Of a DNA stretch of 64,000 bases, positions 41,504 through 49,928 are shown piece by piece. The translations under genes were made by a program, and so were the position numbers. Position 1 is the first letter of the stretch, and every line of letters begins with the position of its first letter. The DNA comes from Bacteroidota bacterium. Lineage in GTDB: Bacteria; Bacteroidota; Bacteroidia; Chitinophagales; Chitinophagaceae. The stretch lies in assembly GCA_020161435.1 (NCBI GenBank), contig JAIUNV010000003.1, forward strand, positions 248,001 through 312,000, written 5' to 3'. The notes below the pieces were generated by a model that was not told the origin of the DNA, did not search any database, and was given only the letters and a program-made list of their open reading frames with translations.

Positions 41504-42706
41504 ATGTTCATTAAACGTCGCCGATTTATAGCACAATCATCACTGGCCGCTGCGGGTACTTTATTTGTGCCCAAATTTTTGCAGGCAGCTGCCGGCCCTT
41601 TGTACAAAGGCACTGCCGAGCCCGAACGTATCCTTATTGTTATTCAACTTAGTGGTGGCAATGACGGCCTCAATACTGTCATTCCCATCAGCAACGATAT
41701 TTACTACCAATCAAGACCGGGCATTGGTATTGCTGCTTCTAAAGCAGCCGTTATTCACACCGATGCTGCTTTGCACCCTGCACTCACGGCTTTTCAAAAA
41801 ATGTACGATCAGGGCGAACTCGCTATCCTCAACAATGTGGGCTATCCTAACCCTGACAGAAGCCATTTCAGAAGCATGGATATCTGGCACAGTGCCAGTA
41901 ATAGCCAAGATTATTGGAATACCGGATGGCTGGGCCGCTACCTCGACCATGCCTGCCATGGCTGCGACAAACCCACCCAGGTGCTGGAAATAAATGATGT
42001 GCTCAGTCTTGCGTTAAAAGGCGAACAACACAAAGGCATTGCCACGCAAGATCCTGCTCAATTATTTGCTACCAGCAGTGCACCATACTTTAAGCAACTG
42101 GCCAAGCACGACCATCCTCATGAACCGCTGGCTGATTATTTGTATAAAACGCTGGCCGACACCATCAACAGTGCCGAAAGTATTTTTACCGCAGCCAAAG
42201 CTGGTCGTACTAATAGTGCTTACCCAAACACAGCGTTGGCAAAACATTTGAAAACAGTAGCCTCACTCATTGCAGGAGGCATGAATACCAGCGTGTATTA
42301 TCTGAGCCTCGGCAGTTTTGATACACATGTAAACCAACCGGCACAGCAACAACGCCTGCTTGCAGAACTCAATGGCGCAGTGGAAGCATTTGTAGCCGAC
42401 ATGAAAAAACAGAACCGGTTTAAAGATGTGCTGCTCATGACCTTTAGCGAATTTGGCCGCAGGGTAGCACAAAATGCCAGCGCCGGCACCGACCACGGAG
42501 CTGCCAACAATATGTTTTTCGTAAGCGGAAGCCTGCAGGAAAAAGGTTTACTCAACAGCATGCCCAAACTACAGCAACTGGTGAATGGCGATATCCCTTT
42601 CGACATCGATTTCAGGCAGGTACTGGCTACTGTTTTGCAACAATGGCTGAAAACCGATCCTACACCAATTTTGAAGCAAAGCTTTCAACCGTTATCATTT
42701 GTATAG
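41504..42706 (+). CDS. DUF1501 family protein with Tat-type leader
   Basis: A 400-residue protein related to the alkaline-phosphatase/sulfatase fold. The N-terminus KRRRFIAQSSLAAAGTLFVP is a twin-arginine-type leader, suggesting export of a folded protein, perhaps with a metal. Conserved parts are VIQLSGGNDGLNTVIP, GYPNPDRSHFRSMDIWHSA, SLGSFDTHVNQ and TFSEFGRRVAQNAS followed by GTDHGAAN, whose Asp/His residues are likely metal ligands. It forms a two-gene unit with the DUF1800 gene. Function unknown. Confidence 0.88.
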   Translation: MFIKRRRFIAQSSLAAAGTLFVPKFLQAAAGPLYKGTAEPERILIVIQLSGGNDGLNTVIPISNDIYYQSRPGIGIAASKAAVIHTDAALHPALTAFQKMYDQGELAILNNVGYPNPDRSHFRSMDIWHSASNSQDYWNTGWLGRYLDHACHGCDKPTQVLEINDVLSLALKGEQHKGIATQDPAQLFATSSAPYFKQLAKHDHPHEPLADYLYKTLADTINSAESIFTAAKAGRTNSAYPNTALAKHLKTVASLIAGGMNTSVYYLSLGSFDTHVNQPAQQQRLLAELNGAVEAFVADMKKQNRFKDVLLMTFSEFGRRVAQNASAGTDHGAANNMFFVSGSLQEKGLLNSMPKLQQLVNGDIPFDIDFRQVLATVLQQWLKTDPTPILKQSFQPLSFV

Positions 42707-42782
42707 AGATCAGCACCTTGCCATCATTTAAACCTGCATTTTTATTATCAAATTGTTTTCAACACGATTTAAGAAATAAAGC

Positions 42783-42814
42783 TTTGTTGCTATGGTTTCA
42801 AAATTTTTACTTTG
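42783..42814 (+). promoter_or_regulatory. Predicted promoter of the 36-aa membrane peptide gene
   Basis: TTTG at 42783-42786, then 20 bases, then TTACTTTG at 42807-42814, one base off TAnnTTTG. The expected start of transcription is about 14 bases before the ATG at 42834. Confidence 0.5.
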
Positions 42815-42833
42815 CAACACTCAAACTACACTT

Positions 42834-42944
42834 ATGAAAGAGAACCTCAAACGTTATCTTAACCCAAGTAACTTACTCGCATTTTTTCTTTGGGCATTTG
42901 TAATGGCACTCGTTATTTACTGGAACAACTCCCACCATTTTTAA
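42834..42944 (+). CDS. 36-residue single-span membrane peptide
   Basis: A short frame from ATG 42834 to TAA 42942-42944 encoding MKENLKRYLNPSNLLAFFLW followed by AFVMALVIYWNNSHHF. A positively charged N-terminus leads into one hydrophobic helix (residues ~14-30), so it would insert with the N-terminus inside. It has its own near-consensus promoter upstream and a strong terminator 28 bases downstream, which supports a real gene. No family recognised. It does not belong to the DUF1501 transcript by spacing (127 bp). Confidence 0.55.
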   Translation: MKENLKRYLNPSNLLAFFLWAFVMALVIYWNNSHHF

Positions 42945-42972
42945 TGAAACCGAACTTTTAAGTTGTATAAAC

Positions 42973-43006
42973 AAAAAGGCCACTCATTTTACTGAGTGGC
43001 CTTTTT
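42973..43006. terminator. Bidirectional terminator between the small peptide gene and scpA
   Basis: Perfect 14-bp arms AAAAAGGCCACTCA / TGAGTGGCCTTTTT around a six-base loop, with A/T tracts on both sides and convergent genes on either side. Confidence 0.93.
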
Positions 43007-43049
43007 AATGTAGACTATGTTTCTGGTGCCAATGCACACCAATTTTTCG

Positions 43050-43850
43050 CTAGTTCAACACAGGATTTACCTCCATGGGCCATGATGCGGTCGCATCTTC
43101 GGGTCGCTCCTCATTCCATTCAATAATGAAGTTATTGCGTCCTTCGCCTACCATTATTTGAAAATATTGCTGCTGTACCAGCTCCAGCATGCCTAAAAAA
43201 AGAAAAATGGCATGCACACGGTCCTGGCAGGTTTCAAATATTTTTTCGAAGCCCATGGAACGTTCTCTTTTCACCTTATGCAGCATGTATTCGCGGCTTT
43301 CTTCCATGGTATAGTTATACTTAAATACCACGTGCTGAGGCTTGTTGTTCCGCTCGTTTACCCGCTTCATCACCTTCTCAAAGGTCTTCATCAGTTTAAA
43401 GAGCGTTATGCTTTGTATTTCGGTGCCTTCGCCGGCATCTTCTCCTATGCTATTCAGCTCTTGCTGTATGTTGCCCCGCTTTACCATCAGCATCCGAATG
43501 GCTTCTAGTTCGGCCATTTTCAGTGATGCTTCCTTAAAGCGTTTGTACTCCAAAATTTTATCGACCAGTTCTTGGCGAGGATCAATTTCATTGCCTTGGG
43601 CGTCGAGTTCTTTGCGGGGCAGCAGCATTTTGGCTTTAATCCGCATTAGTGTGCTCACAAACAGGATAAACTCACTGCTGAGTTCAATGTTCAGCTTTTC
43701 CTGATTGTGTACATAGCTCAAAAAATCTTTGATGATGCGGGTAATCGGAATATTGTAAATGTCCAGTTCATCTCTCTCAATGAAAAACAGCAGGAGATCG
43801 AACGGGCCCTCGAACTGGGGCAATTTTATTTGATAAGAAATAGCGGCCAT
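43050..43850 (-). CDS. scpA: Segregation and condensation protein A
   Basis: A 266-residue kleisin that bridges the two SMC heads and, with ScpB, forms the bacterial condensin. The N-terminal helix motif YQIKLPQFEGPFDLLLFFIE and ELSSEFILFVSTLMRIKAKMLLP are typical; the C-terminal winged helix (DRVHAIFLFLGMLELVQQQY) binds the SMC cap. ATG 43850 is preferred over TTG 43859. scpB is not adjacent. The gene converges with the small peptide gene. Confidence 0.93.
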   Translation of the reverse strand: MAAISYQIKLPQFEGPFDLLLFFIERDELDIYNIPITRIIKDFLSYVHNQEKLNIELSSEFILFVSTLMRIKAKMLLPRKELDAQGNEIDPRQELVDKILEYKRFKEASLKMAELEAIRMLMVKRGNIQQELNSIGEDAGEGTEIQSITLFKLMKTFEKVMKRVNERNNKPQHVVFKYNYTMEESREYMLHKVKRERSMGFEKIFETCQDRVHAIFLFLGMLELVQQQYFQIMVGEGRNNFIIEWNEERPEDATASWPMEVNPVLN

Positions 43851-43919
43851 ATAATACAATAACGGATTGCCTGCTACATGCAGTACTTACTCCCGGTATT
43901 TTCAAAAATACGGGCACAA

Positions 43920-43954
43920 AAAAGGCCTGTACCCAGTAGTTGTACAGGCCTTTT
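43920..43954. terminator. Terminator after the DUF3078 gene
   Basis: 13-bp arms AAAAGGCCTGTAC / GTACAGGCCTTTT with a nine-base loop, 18 bases after the DUF3078 stop (minus strand) and followed on that strand by T's. Confidence 0.88.
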
Positions 43955-43972
43955 ACACATGTGGAAAAGAGG

Positions 43973-44935
43973 TTAAAACTTTCCGGAAACGCCCACCCCA
44001 AAAGTGCCCAAAAACTGCATCGTAGGGCTGGTGCGGCCTTCAGGTATAAGGTCGTCGTCGTAGGCCAGGTTGAGCAGGTAACTCATGGTGAGCCATTTGT
44101 TTACCTTAAACCCGAAAGAGTTGGTCCAAAACATATCGATGTTTTGCGGATTGTGTTTGTAATTGGAATACAGGTCGAGCCGCGATGTGTAGGTTACATT
44201 TTTCACAAGCTCTTTGTTGAAGTTGGCCGATAAAAATGCACCGAATTGAGCATCTACTTTTTTCACCGGATCTACGCCGTACAGGGCTGCCAGTGGCCGC
44301 TGCCCGGGAGGTGGCGGTGTAGTGCTGTAGCTGTACGGATCGTTGGAGACTACAATCCATTTGCCGGCAAAAGGAGAAAAGAACAAACTGAAATGTTTGT
44401 TGGGTTTCCAGTCGAGACCGGGCGTAAGCAAAATATTGGCCGGAGCAAAAAAGCCCGACACCCTGCGGCGTGGTGTTAAGGCATAATCATAACCGTTGGT
44501 AAACTGCGACCGGAGGTTGAAAATGGCGGCCAGCGACAAGGTTTTCTTCTCGTTGAGTGAATGGCCGAATTTGGTATACCAATCGAAAAAATCAGCGGTT
44601 TTGCGCAGGCCTTGTGTTTGGTTGTTTTGGTAGGCATAGCTGGCTTTAAGCGTGTTATCCAGGGTGCTTTTGCCCCAGGCCCGATTGGCGTACAGGTCTA
44701 CGTTCAGGCCCACGTTGAGGGCAAACTTTTCATTTACACCTACCCAGTACGAGCTGTTTTGTTGCGCCAGCGCCAGGGTAAATGTACCGCCACTTTTCCA
44801 GCGGCCTTTTTTAGATGTATCTGCTACCATTGTTTTGGCAGTCATTGCTTCATCAATTGCCTTACGGGTTTGCTGTGCAAAAGATTGGCTGAGGAGCAGG
44901 CAAGCAACAGCTACTAAGCCTGATTTGATTGTCAT
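43973..44935 (-). CDS. DUF3078 outer-membrane-type protein
   Basis: A 320-residue exported protein with a signal peptide (LLLSQSFAQQ). DUF3078 signatures are present: RWKSGGTFTLALAQQNSSYWVGV, then WTNSFGFKVNKWLTMSYLLN and YDDDLIP, and a final FGVGVSGKF ending in Phe. Alternating hydrophobic strands and the terminal Phe suggest a beta-barrel in the outer membrane. The family's function is unknown. A single-gene unit between two terminators. Confidence 0.8.
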   Translation of the reverse strand: MTIKSGLVAVACLLLSQSFAQQTRKAIDEAMTAKTMVADTSKKGRWKSGGTFTLALAQQNSSYWVGVNEKFALNVGLNVDLYANRAWGKSTLDNTLKASYAYQNNQTQGLRKTADFFDWYTKFGHSLNEKKTLSLAAIFNLRSQFTNGYDYALTPRRRVSGFFAPANILLTPGLDWKPNKHFSLFFSPFAGKWIVVSNDPYSYSTTPPPPGQRPLAALYGVDPVKKVDAQFGAFLSANFNKELVKNVTYTSRLDLYSNYKHNPQNIDMFWTNSFGFKVNKWLTMSYLLNLAYDDDLIPEGRTSPTMQFLGTFGVGVSGKF

Positions 44936-44960
44936 GGGTATTCTATTTTGCTATAAAAAC

Positions 44961-44996
44961 CAAAATGGTTGCACTGGCAAAAGTGCAACCATTTTG
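44961..44996. terminator. Terminator after mscL
   Basis: Perfect 15-bp arms CAAAATGGTTGCACT / AGTGCAACCATTTTG around a six-base loop, 33 bases after the mscL stop (minus strand). Confidence 0.9.
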
Positions 44997-45029
44997 TTGA
45001 TGTAGAAAATGAACCGAAAAAGATGCCGG

Positions 45030-45401
45030 CTATTTTTTCAACGCATCGCGTATTTCTGCAAGCAATTGTTCAGTAGGCGTAGGCCCGGCTGGTGGTGGTG
45101 CCGGTTCTTCTTTTTTCATTTTATTAATGGCTTTTACTACCAAAAAAAGCACCAAGGCTATCACTGCAAATGAGATAATGGCCGACAGAAAATTACCATA
45201 CTTCACGGCACCCATTTTTAGGTCCTGAATGTTTTCCAGGTTGGCGGCTTTGAGTGCTGGTGCCAGCAGCAGCGGTGTAATCACATCGTCGATAAACGAC
45301 TTAACAATAGACCCGAATGCGCCGCCAATAATTACGCCGATTGCAAGGTCTACTACATTGCCTTTTACGGCAAACTCTTTAAATTCTTTTAGGAAGCCCA
45401 T
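45030..45401 (-). CDS. mscL: Large-conductance mechanosensitive channel
   Basis: A 123-residue inner-membrane channel that opens under membrane tension and releases solutes on osmotic downshock. The N-terminal helix MGFLKEFKEFAVKGNVVDLA and the pore helix GVIIGGAFGSIVKSFIDDVITP with its Gly-rich constriction are present. A second helix and a C-terminal bundle (EQLLAEIRDALKK) follow. ATG 45401 gives the usual start. Confidence 0.95.
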   Translation of the reverse strand: MGFLKEFKEFAVKGNVVDLAIGVIIGGAFGSIVKSFIDDVITPLLLAPALKAANLENIQDLKMGAVKYGNFLSAIISFAVIALVLFLVVKAINKMKKEEPAPPPAGPTPTEQLLAEIRDALKK

Positions 45402-45515
45402 AAATAAAATTTGTTGGTTAGGATTAAAAAAAATTTTCAATTATAAACAAAAAACAGCAGAAAGCCGTTGCCTTAAGCATTGCATCTTTACACCTTCATC
45501 AGGTCATTTATTTTC

Positions 45516-46466
45516 ATGAAGGCTGCACCAACAACCAAACGGGTATCTTCCTTTTCTTTCACTAGCAAAATGGTCAACTGGCTCATTTTTGTGGTGCTTT
45601 GCCTCATTTGGGGTAGCTCATTTGTGCTCATGAAGCTGGGCTTATATGGCCTCGACGGGCAGCCGGTGCTGAGTGCCTATCAGGTGGCGGCTATCAGAAT
45701 GCTGAGTGCAGGACTGGTGTTGTTGCCGCTGGCTAAGCCAGCATTGGCACGGGTAGCAACGCCATCGGTGCGGTGGTATGTATTGCTATCTGGTTTGCTG
45801 GGCAGCTTTTTTCCTGCTTTTCTTTTTTGCATAGCCGAAACGGCTATCGATAGTTCTCTTGCAGGAGCCATCAATGCCATGACGCCGCTGTTTGTATTGC
45901 TGGTGGCCACTGTAGTGTACAACAACCGCATTCCTGCCATGAAATGGCTGGGCATTATCATTGGTTTTGCGGGCTGTTTGTTATTGTTGTTTCGGCAGCA
46001 TGGCACGTCGGGTGGCAATAATGCTTTTGCCATGTTTGCCGTACTGGCCACTATGTTTTATGGTTTTAATGTAAACATGGTGAAGCACAAACTGCTCCAT
46101 ATTTCTTCGGTAGATATTGCCACGCTGGCATTTGTATTTCTTACCATTCCTTCATTGGCCGTGCTGATTGGTACGGGCTATTTTTCACTGCCCCTGCTTT
46201 CGGCACCAATACTGCTGGCCACAGCCGCTGCTGCGGTATTGGGTGTTTTTGGTACAGCACTGGCATCCATTCTTTTTTATATGTTGGTCAAAAGGGCGGG
46301 CATTGTTTTTCCATCACTGGTTACTTACGGTATTCCGTTTGTGGCCATTGGCTGGGGCATTTACTATGGCGAAAAAATAGTGTGGATGCAATTGCTGGCC
46401 CTGCTCATCATTCTTACCGGCGTTTACCTGGCCAATCTTCAATTTCCCCTTCGGAAAAAGGCATAA
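45516..46466 (+). CDS. EamA/DMT family transporter
   Basis: A 316-residue inner-membrane protein with ten predicted helices in two EamA repeats. The first begins FVVLCLIWGSSFVLMKLGL and the second near NAFAMFAVLATMFYGFNVNMVK, the usual internal duplication of drug/metabolite exporters. The substrate cannot be predicted. ATG 45516 gives a 30-residue polar leader; the in-frame ATG at 45606-type position near residue 31 (MVNWLIF) could be the real start. It converges with frr. Confidence 0.85.
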   Translation: MKAAPTTKRVSSFSFTSKMVNWLIFVVLCLIWGSSFVLMKLGLYGLDGQPVLSAYQVAAIRMLSAGLVLLPLAKPALARVATPSVRWYVLLSGLLGSFFPAFLFCIAETAIDSSLAGAINAMTPLFVLLVATVVYNNRIPAMKWLGIIIGFAGCLLLLFRQHGTSGGNNAFAMFAVLATMFYGFNVNMVKHKLLHISSVDIATLAFVFLTIPSLAVLIGTGYFSLPLLSAPILLATAAAAVLGVFGTALASILFYMLVKRAGIVFPSLVTYGIPFVAIGWGIYYGEKIVWMQLLALLIILTGVYLANLQFPLRKKA

Positions 46467-46468
46467 AA

Positions 46469-46502
46469 AATGTGCTCCTGGTTTATTACCAACAGCACAT
46501 TG
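46469..46502. terminator. Hairpin between the EamA gene and frr
   Basis: AATGTGCT / AGCACATT arms with an inner TGGT / ACCA helix, directly after the EamA stop and 24 bases after the frr stop on the other strand. A-rich on the left side. Confidence 0.7.
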
Positions 46503-46525
46503 TTTAGTCAGCTTTGCCGACTTAA

Positions 46526-47089
46526 TTAAACGTGCATGATTTCTTTTTCTTTGGCTGCCAGGTGCTTTTCAACCAAGGCAATAAACCGGTCGGTCATTTC
46601 CTGAATGTCGGCTTCGGTGTCTTTGGCAGCATCTTCGCTCAGGCCATCTTTTTGTGCCTTCTTTACTTTTTCAATAGCATCGCGGCGAATATTGCGCACT
46701 GCTACCTTGGCATGTTCGCCTTCGTTGTTCGATCTTTTCACCAATTCTTTCCGGCGTTCTTCCGTCATAGGTGGCAAAAATATGCGGATGATACTGCCAT
46801 CGTTTTGCGGAGTAATACCAATATTGGCTTGCAAAATAGACCGCTCAATAGGCTGCAGCATATTTTTTTCCCAGGGCTGAATGGTTAGCGTACGGGCATC
46901 TACCACAGAAATATTGGCCACCTGAGATATAAGCGTGGGGTTGCCGTAATAATCCACATGAATGCCATCGAGCATTTGGGGGGTTGCTTTACCAGCTCTT
47001 ACCTTGGCCAATTCTGATTCGAGGTGGCTGATGGACTTACGCATCAGCTCTTCTGTATCCTTCATCAGGAGTTCTACTTCAACCGACAT
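46526..47089 (-). CDS. frr: Ribosome recycling factor
   Basis: A 187-residue tRNA-mimic that with EF-G splits post-termination ribosomes. Family segments are HLESELAKVRAGKATPQMLD, then VDYYGNPTLISQVANISV, TIQPWEKNMLQPIERSI, and FLPPMTEERRKELVK with the two-domain architecture. Length is normal. Often next to pyrH, but here its upstream neighbour is a sugar-phosphate transferase gene 89 bp away. Confidence 0.97.
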   Translation of the reverse strand: MSVEVELLMKDTEELMRKSISHLESELAKVRAGKATPQMLDGIHVDYYGNPTLISQVANISVVDARTLTIQPWEKNMLQPIERSILQANIGITPQNDGSIIRIFLPPMTEERRKELVKRSNNEGEHAKVAVRNIRRDAIEKVKKAQKDGLSEDAAKDTEADIQEMTDRFIALVEKHLAAKEKEIMHV

Positions 47090-47178
47090 ACTGTATGCAA
47101 TTTTAGGGCTGGCAAACCTAAAGAAAACGATGGTTCAACGAACAGATACTTGCCTGCAAAGCAAAAAATGGGGAAGAA

Positions 47179-48294
47179 TTAATTGGCGGCCTTTTTAGCT
47201 TTTACCGGAATAACAGGGGCTGAATGTATACGGGGGCTTTTATCGGCCAGCATGCGGCGGCGGTACATTTTATAACTCCACAGTGCTCCGCCAATCATAA
47301 AAAATCCTACAGCAATAATAGATACCAGCACAATGCTATTACCCAGGGATTGAAGCATCCAACCCAAGCCTGCAAATAGTAGTGCCGCTACTGCAAGTGC
47401 CATGGTAACCTGCGTATGCGACCAGCCAAAGCGTAGCAAAATGTGGTGCACATGATTTCTATCGGGGGTAAAAGGAGAAATACCCCGAACAATTCTGTAC
47501 GAAAAAACCCGCAACGTATCGAACAAAGGCACAAACATGATAGCAAAGCCCACCGCCCCGGCAGACTCTACCACCAACACTGGTGCACTACCTGCCGTGT
47601 GAATAAAATGAATAACCATGGCGCCATTTACCAATCCCAATAAAAGAGAGCCTGTATCGCCCATAAAAATGCGGGCCGGCGCATAATTGAAAATTAAAAA
47701 AGCCAAGGTGGCGCCAATGAGGGCAGTGGCCATGCAGGCATATGCATAATCGCCATTAATGGCAAAAAAGGCAGCAAACAAGCCGGAGGAAATCAGCGAT
47801 AAAGTGCCGGCCAGTCCGTCTACACCATCTATCAGGTTGTAGGCGTTAATAATTACCACCAAAGTAAAAACAGTGAGCACTTCGGCCACTAATGGCTGTA
47901 GCTCATGAATGCCAAATACACCACCAAGGTTGGTAATAATCAGCCCCCCTTTAAACACCAGTAAAGAGGCTGCCAGTACCTGCCCCAAAAACTTTTTAAA
48001 AGGTACCAGATTTAGCAAATCGTCTTTCAGCCCAATGAAAAAGATGACCAGGGTGGCGGCCAGAAAATACTGAAATACAAACTGGCTGCCGGCAAATGAA
48101 ACCGTGATGAGAAAAGCCATAATAAAGCCGGCATAAATAGCCAGCCCGCCTAAAGATGGAATGGGTTTATGATGATGCTTACGATCGTCTGGAAAATCGA
48201 ATAACCCTTTCTCTATGGTGATGTTAATAATGGCCGGTAGTGCGTAGAAGCTAATGCCAAATGCCAGTGCCAGGCTCATAAGCATTTCAATCAT
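47179..48294 (-). CDS. wecA: MraY/WecA-family undecaprenyl-phosphate sugar-1-phosphate transferase
   Basis: A 371-residue membrane enzyme with about eleven helices that links a sugar-1-phosphate (probably GlcNAc) to undecaprenyl phosphate and so starts surface polysaccharide synthesis. Motifs are PDDRKHHHKPIPSLGGLAIY, IGLKDDLLNL (the Asp-Asp pair), YNLIDGVDGLAG, FMGDTGSLLLG and DRNHVHHILLRFG (the His-rich loop of the WecA branch). ATG 48294 is used; a TTG two codons upstream is less likely. Divergent from the transketolase subunit. Confidence 0.9.
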   Translation of the reverse strand: MIEMLMSLALAFGISFYALPAIINITIEKGLFDFPDDRKHHHKPIPSLGGLAIYAGFIMAFLITVSFAGSQFVFQYFLAATLVIFFIGLKDDLLNLVPFKKFLGQVLAASLLVFKGGLIITNLGGVFGIHELQPLVAEVLTVFTLVVIINAYNLIDGVDGLAGTLSLISSGLFAAFFAINGDYAYACMATALIGATLAFLIFNYAPARIFMGDTGSLLLGLVNGAMVIHFIHTAGSAPVLVVESAGAVGFAIMFVPLFDTLRVFSYRIVRGISPFTPDRNHVHHILLRFGWSHTQVTMALAVAALLFAGLGWMLQSLGNSIVLVSIIAVGFFMIGGALWSYKMYRRRMLADKSPRIHSAPVIPVKAKKAAN

Positions 48295-48440
48295 ACTCAA
48301 AAATTTTCGCGGAGTGTGCAGGTTGTTTTAGGAAACTACGCTTGCTGCTGCAACCGTATTTTAACAAAGTAAGTGTAGCAGGTTGGGTTTTCCATCTTTC
48401 GGGGCGTGTATTTATACAAAATCCCGTGTTCGGGTGATAT

Positions 48441-48474
48441 TTTGAAACATCTGTGGCCAGTTTGAAAAATCTGT
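48441..48474. repeat. Spaced direct repeat upstream of the transketolase gene
   Basis: TTTGAAACATCTGT (48441-48454) and TTTGAAAAATCTGT (48461-48474) match at 13 of 14 positions and are spaced 20 bases start to start, that is about two helical turns. Possible protein-binding sites in the divergent wecA/transketolase region. Confidence 0.4.
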
Positions 48475-48495
48475 TCCCTCATTTGCCCAAAACTT

Positions 48496-48503
48496 TAGCT
48501 TTG
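48496..48503 (+). promoter_or_regulatory. Predicted -7 element for the transketolase subunit
   Basis: TAGCTTTG matches TAnnTTTG exactly, 20 bases before the ATG at 48524. A well-placed TTTG partner is not evident. Confidence 0.4.
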
Positions 48504-48523
48504 CCCGCAAATTCAATTTCAGC

Positions 48524-49366
48524 ATGACAGCTACATTGCCTCAAATAGCCAGCCAAATAAGAAGAGATATTGTACGAATGGTGCATGCCGTACAAAGCGG
48601 CCACCCTGGCGGCTCCCTTGGTTGTACCGATTATTTTACTGCGCTGTTCTTCAAAGTGCTGCGCCATCAGCCCCAGCCTTTTGATATGGATGGCAATAAC
48701 CAGGATCTTTTCTTTTTGAGCAATGGCCATATATCTCCGGTGTATTATTCCGCACTGGCCCGCAGCGGATATTTTGATGTAGCCGAACTGGCAACATTCC
48801 GCAAGCTCAACACCCGCCTTCAAGGGCACCCCACTACCCACGAACATTTGCCCGGCATCCGCATTGCCAGCGGCTCACTGGGACAGGGAATGAGTGTGGC
48901 TATTGGTGCTGCATTGGCAAAAAAGCTAAAACACGACAATCACCTTGTATACAGCTTGCATGGCGATGGCGAATTGCAGGAAGGCCAGGTGTGGGAAGCC
49001 ATCATGTTTGCGGCGCATCATAAAGTAGACAACCTCATTTCAACCATTGACTGGAACGGACAACAGATTGATGGCCCTACCGATAAAGTAATGAGACTGG
49101 GTAACCTCGAAACAAAGTTTGCTGAGTTTGGCTGGGATGTACTGGTAGTAGAAAACGGCAACGATATGGACCAAATGCTGGCAGGCCTGGAGCAGGCTAA
49201 AGCCCGTACCGGCAACGGAAAGCCCGTATGCATACTCATGAAAACCGCCATGGGCAAAGGCGTTGATTTTATGGAAGGCAGCCACGAATGGCATGGCATT
49301 GCACCGAGTGACGCACAACTGGAAGCGGCACTGGCCCAACTGCCCGAAACACTCGGCGACTACTAA
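48524..49366 (+). CDS. Transketolase, N-terminal (thiamine-binding) subunit
   Basis: A 280-residue protein equal to the first half of transketolase, as in split two-gene transketolases. HPGGSLGCTDYFTALFF, ASGSLGQGMSVAIGAALAKK and the thiamine-diphosphate motif HGDGELQEGQVWEA through NLISTIDWNGQQIDGP are intact. It needs a C-terminal partner subunit for ketol transfer in the pentose phosphate pathway. Unusually, that partner is not next to it: the following gene is on the opposite strand and unrelated. The protein ends at the normal N-subunit boundary (PETLGDY), so this is a split gene and not a truncation. Confidence 0.92.
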   Translation: MTATLPQIASQIRRDIVRMVHAVQSGHPGGSLGCTDYFTALFFKVLRHQPQPFDMDGNNQDLFFLSNGHISPVYYSALARSGYFDVAELATFRKLNTRLQGHPTTHEHLPGIRIASGSLGQGMSVAIGAALAKKLKHDNHLVYSLHGDGELQEGQVWEAIMFAAHHKVDNLISTIDWNGQQIDGPTDKVMRLGNLETKFAEFGWDVLVVENGNDMDQMLAGLEQAKARTGNGKPVCILMKTAMGKGVDFMEGSHEWHGIAPSDAQLEAALAQLPETLGDY

Positions 49367-49469
49367 TGTTATTACGTCTGTAAAAGAAGATACAGCGGCT
49401 TGCTACTTAACAGTGCAAGCCGTTTCTTTTTGTGAAGAAATGCAGAAAAAAAATTGAAAGATGATGCCC

Positions 49470-49928
49470 TCACTTAGCCAGCAGCTTCAGATAATGTTCC
49501 AGTTTTTTGAGTTGAAGCGAATCTGTTTTTTGGGCAAGAATGTTTTCGACTATAGCAGATTGCTCTTGCTTCGGCATTGCTGAAAATGCGGTATATACAG
49601 CTTCATTTCTAAAGATATCCAACACATCGCTTGCCGTCATTTTTTCAATGGAAGCCATCAGATACAATGTCACTTGTACCAATTCTCCGCCGCTCTTTTT
49701 TATGGCTTTCCGAATGTCGGCGTTTATGGACAGCAGCTTGTCTTGCCCGCTGATGGTGAACAGATTTTTTGCTTCAATTGGTACACCATCAATTGTGCCG
49801 GAAACCTTGAGCGAACCCCAACGGCCCACCAAATGCCTGGTGCCGGGTATTTGCAAATGATACGTCCACGCACCTTTGCCAGGTACATACTTTAATTCAA
49901 GCCATTGGTCTTTAATGAGGTATTCCAT
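49470..49928 (-). CDS. DUF1905 domain protein
   Basis: A 152-residue protein. Residues ~1-90 match DUF1905: a beta-barrel-like domain with WTYHLQIPG, VSGTIDGVPIEAKNLF and GELVQVTLYLM. The C-terminal ~60 residues are helical and resemble a shortened YdeI/OmpD-associated region (MPKQEQSAIVENILAQK). Function unknown. Its ATG overlaps the stop of the upstream permease gene by one base (TGATG), indicating translational coupling in the rbfA unit. Confidence 0.75.
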   Translation of the reverse strand: MEYLIKDQWLELKYVPGKGAWTYHLQIPGTRHLVGRWGSLKVSGTIDGVPIEAKNLFTISGQDKLLSINADIRKAIKKSGGELVQVTLYLMASIEKMTASDVLDIFRNEAVYTAFSAMPKQEQSAIVENILAQKTDSLQLKKLEHYLKLLAK

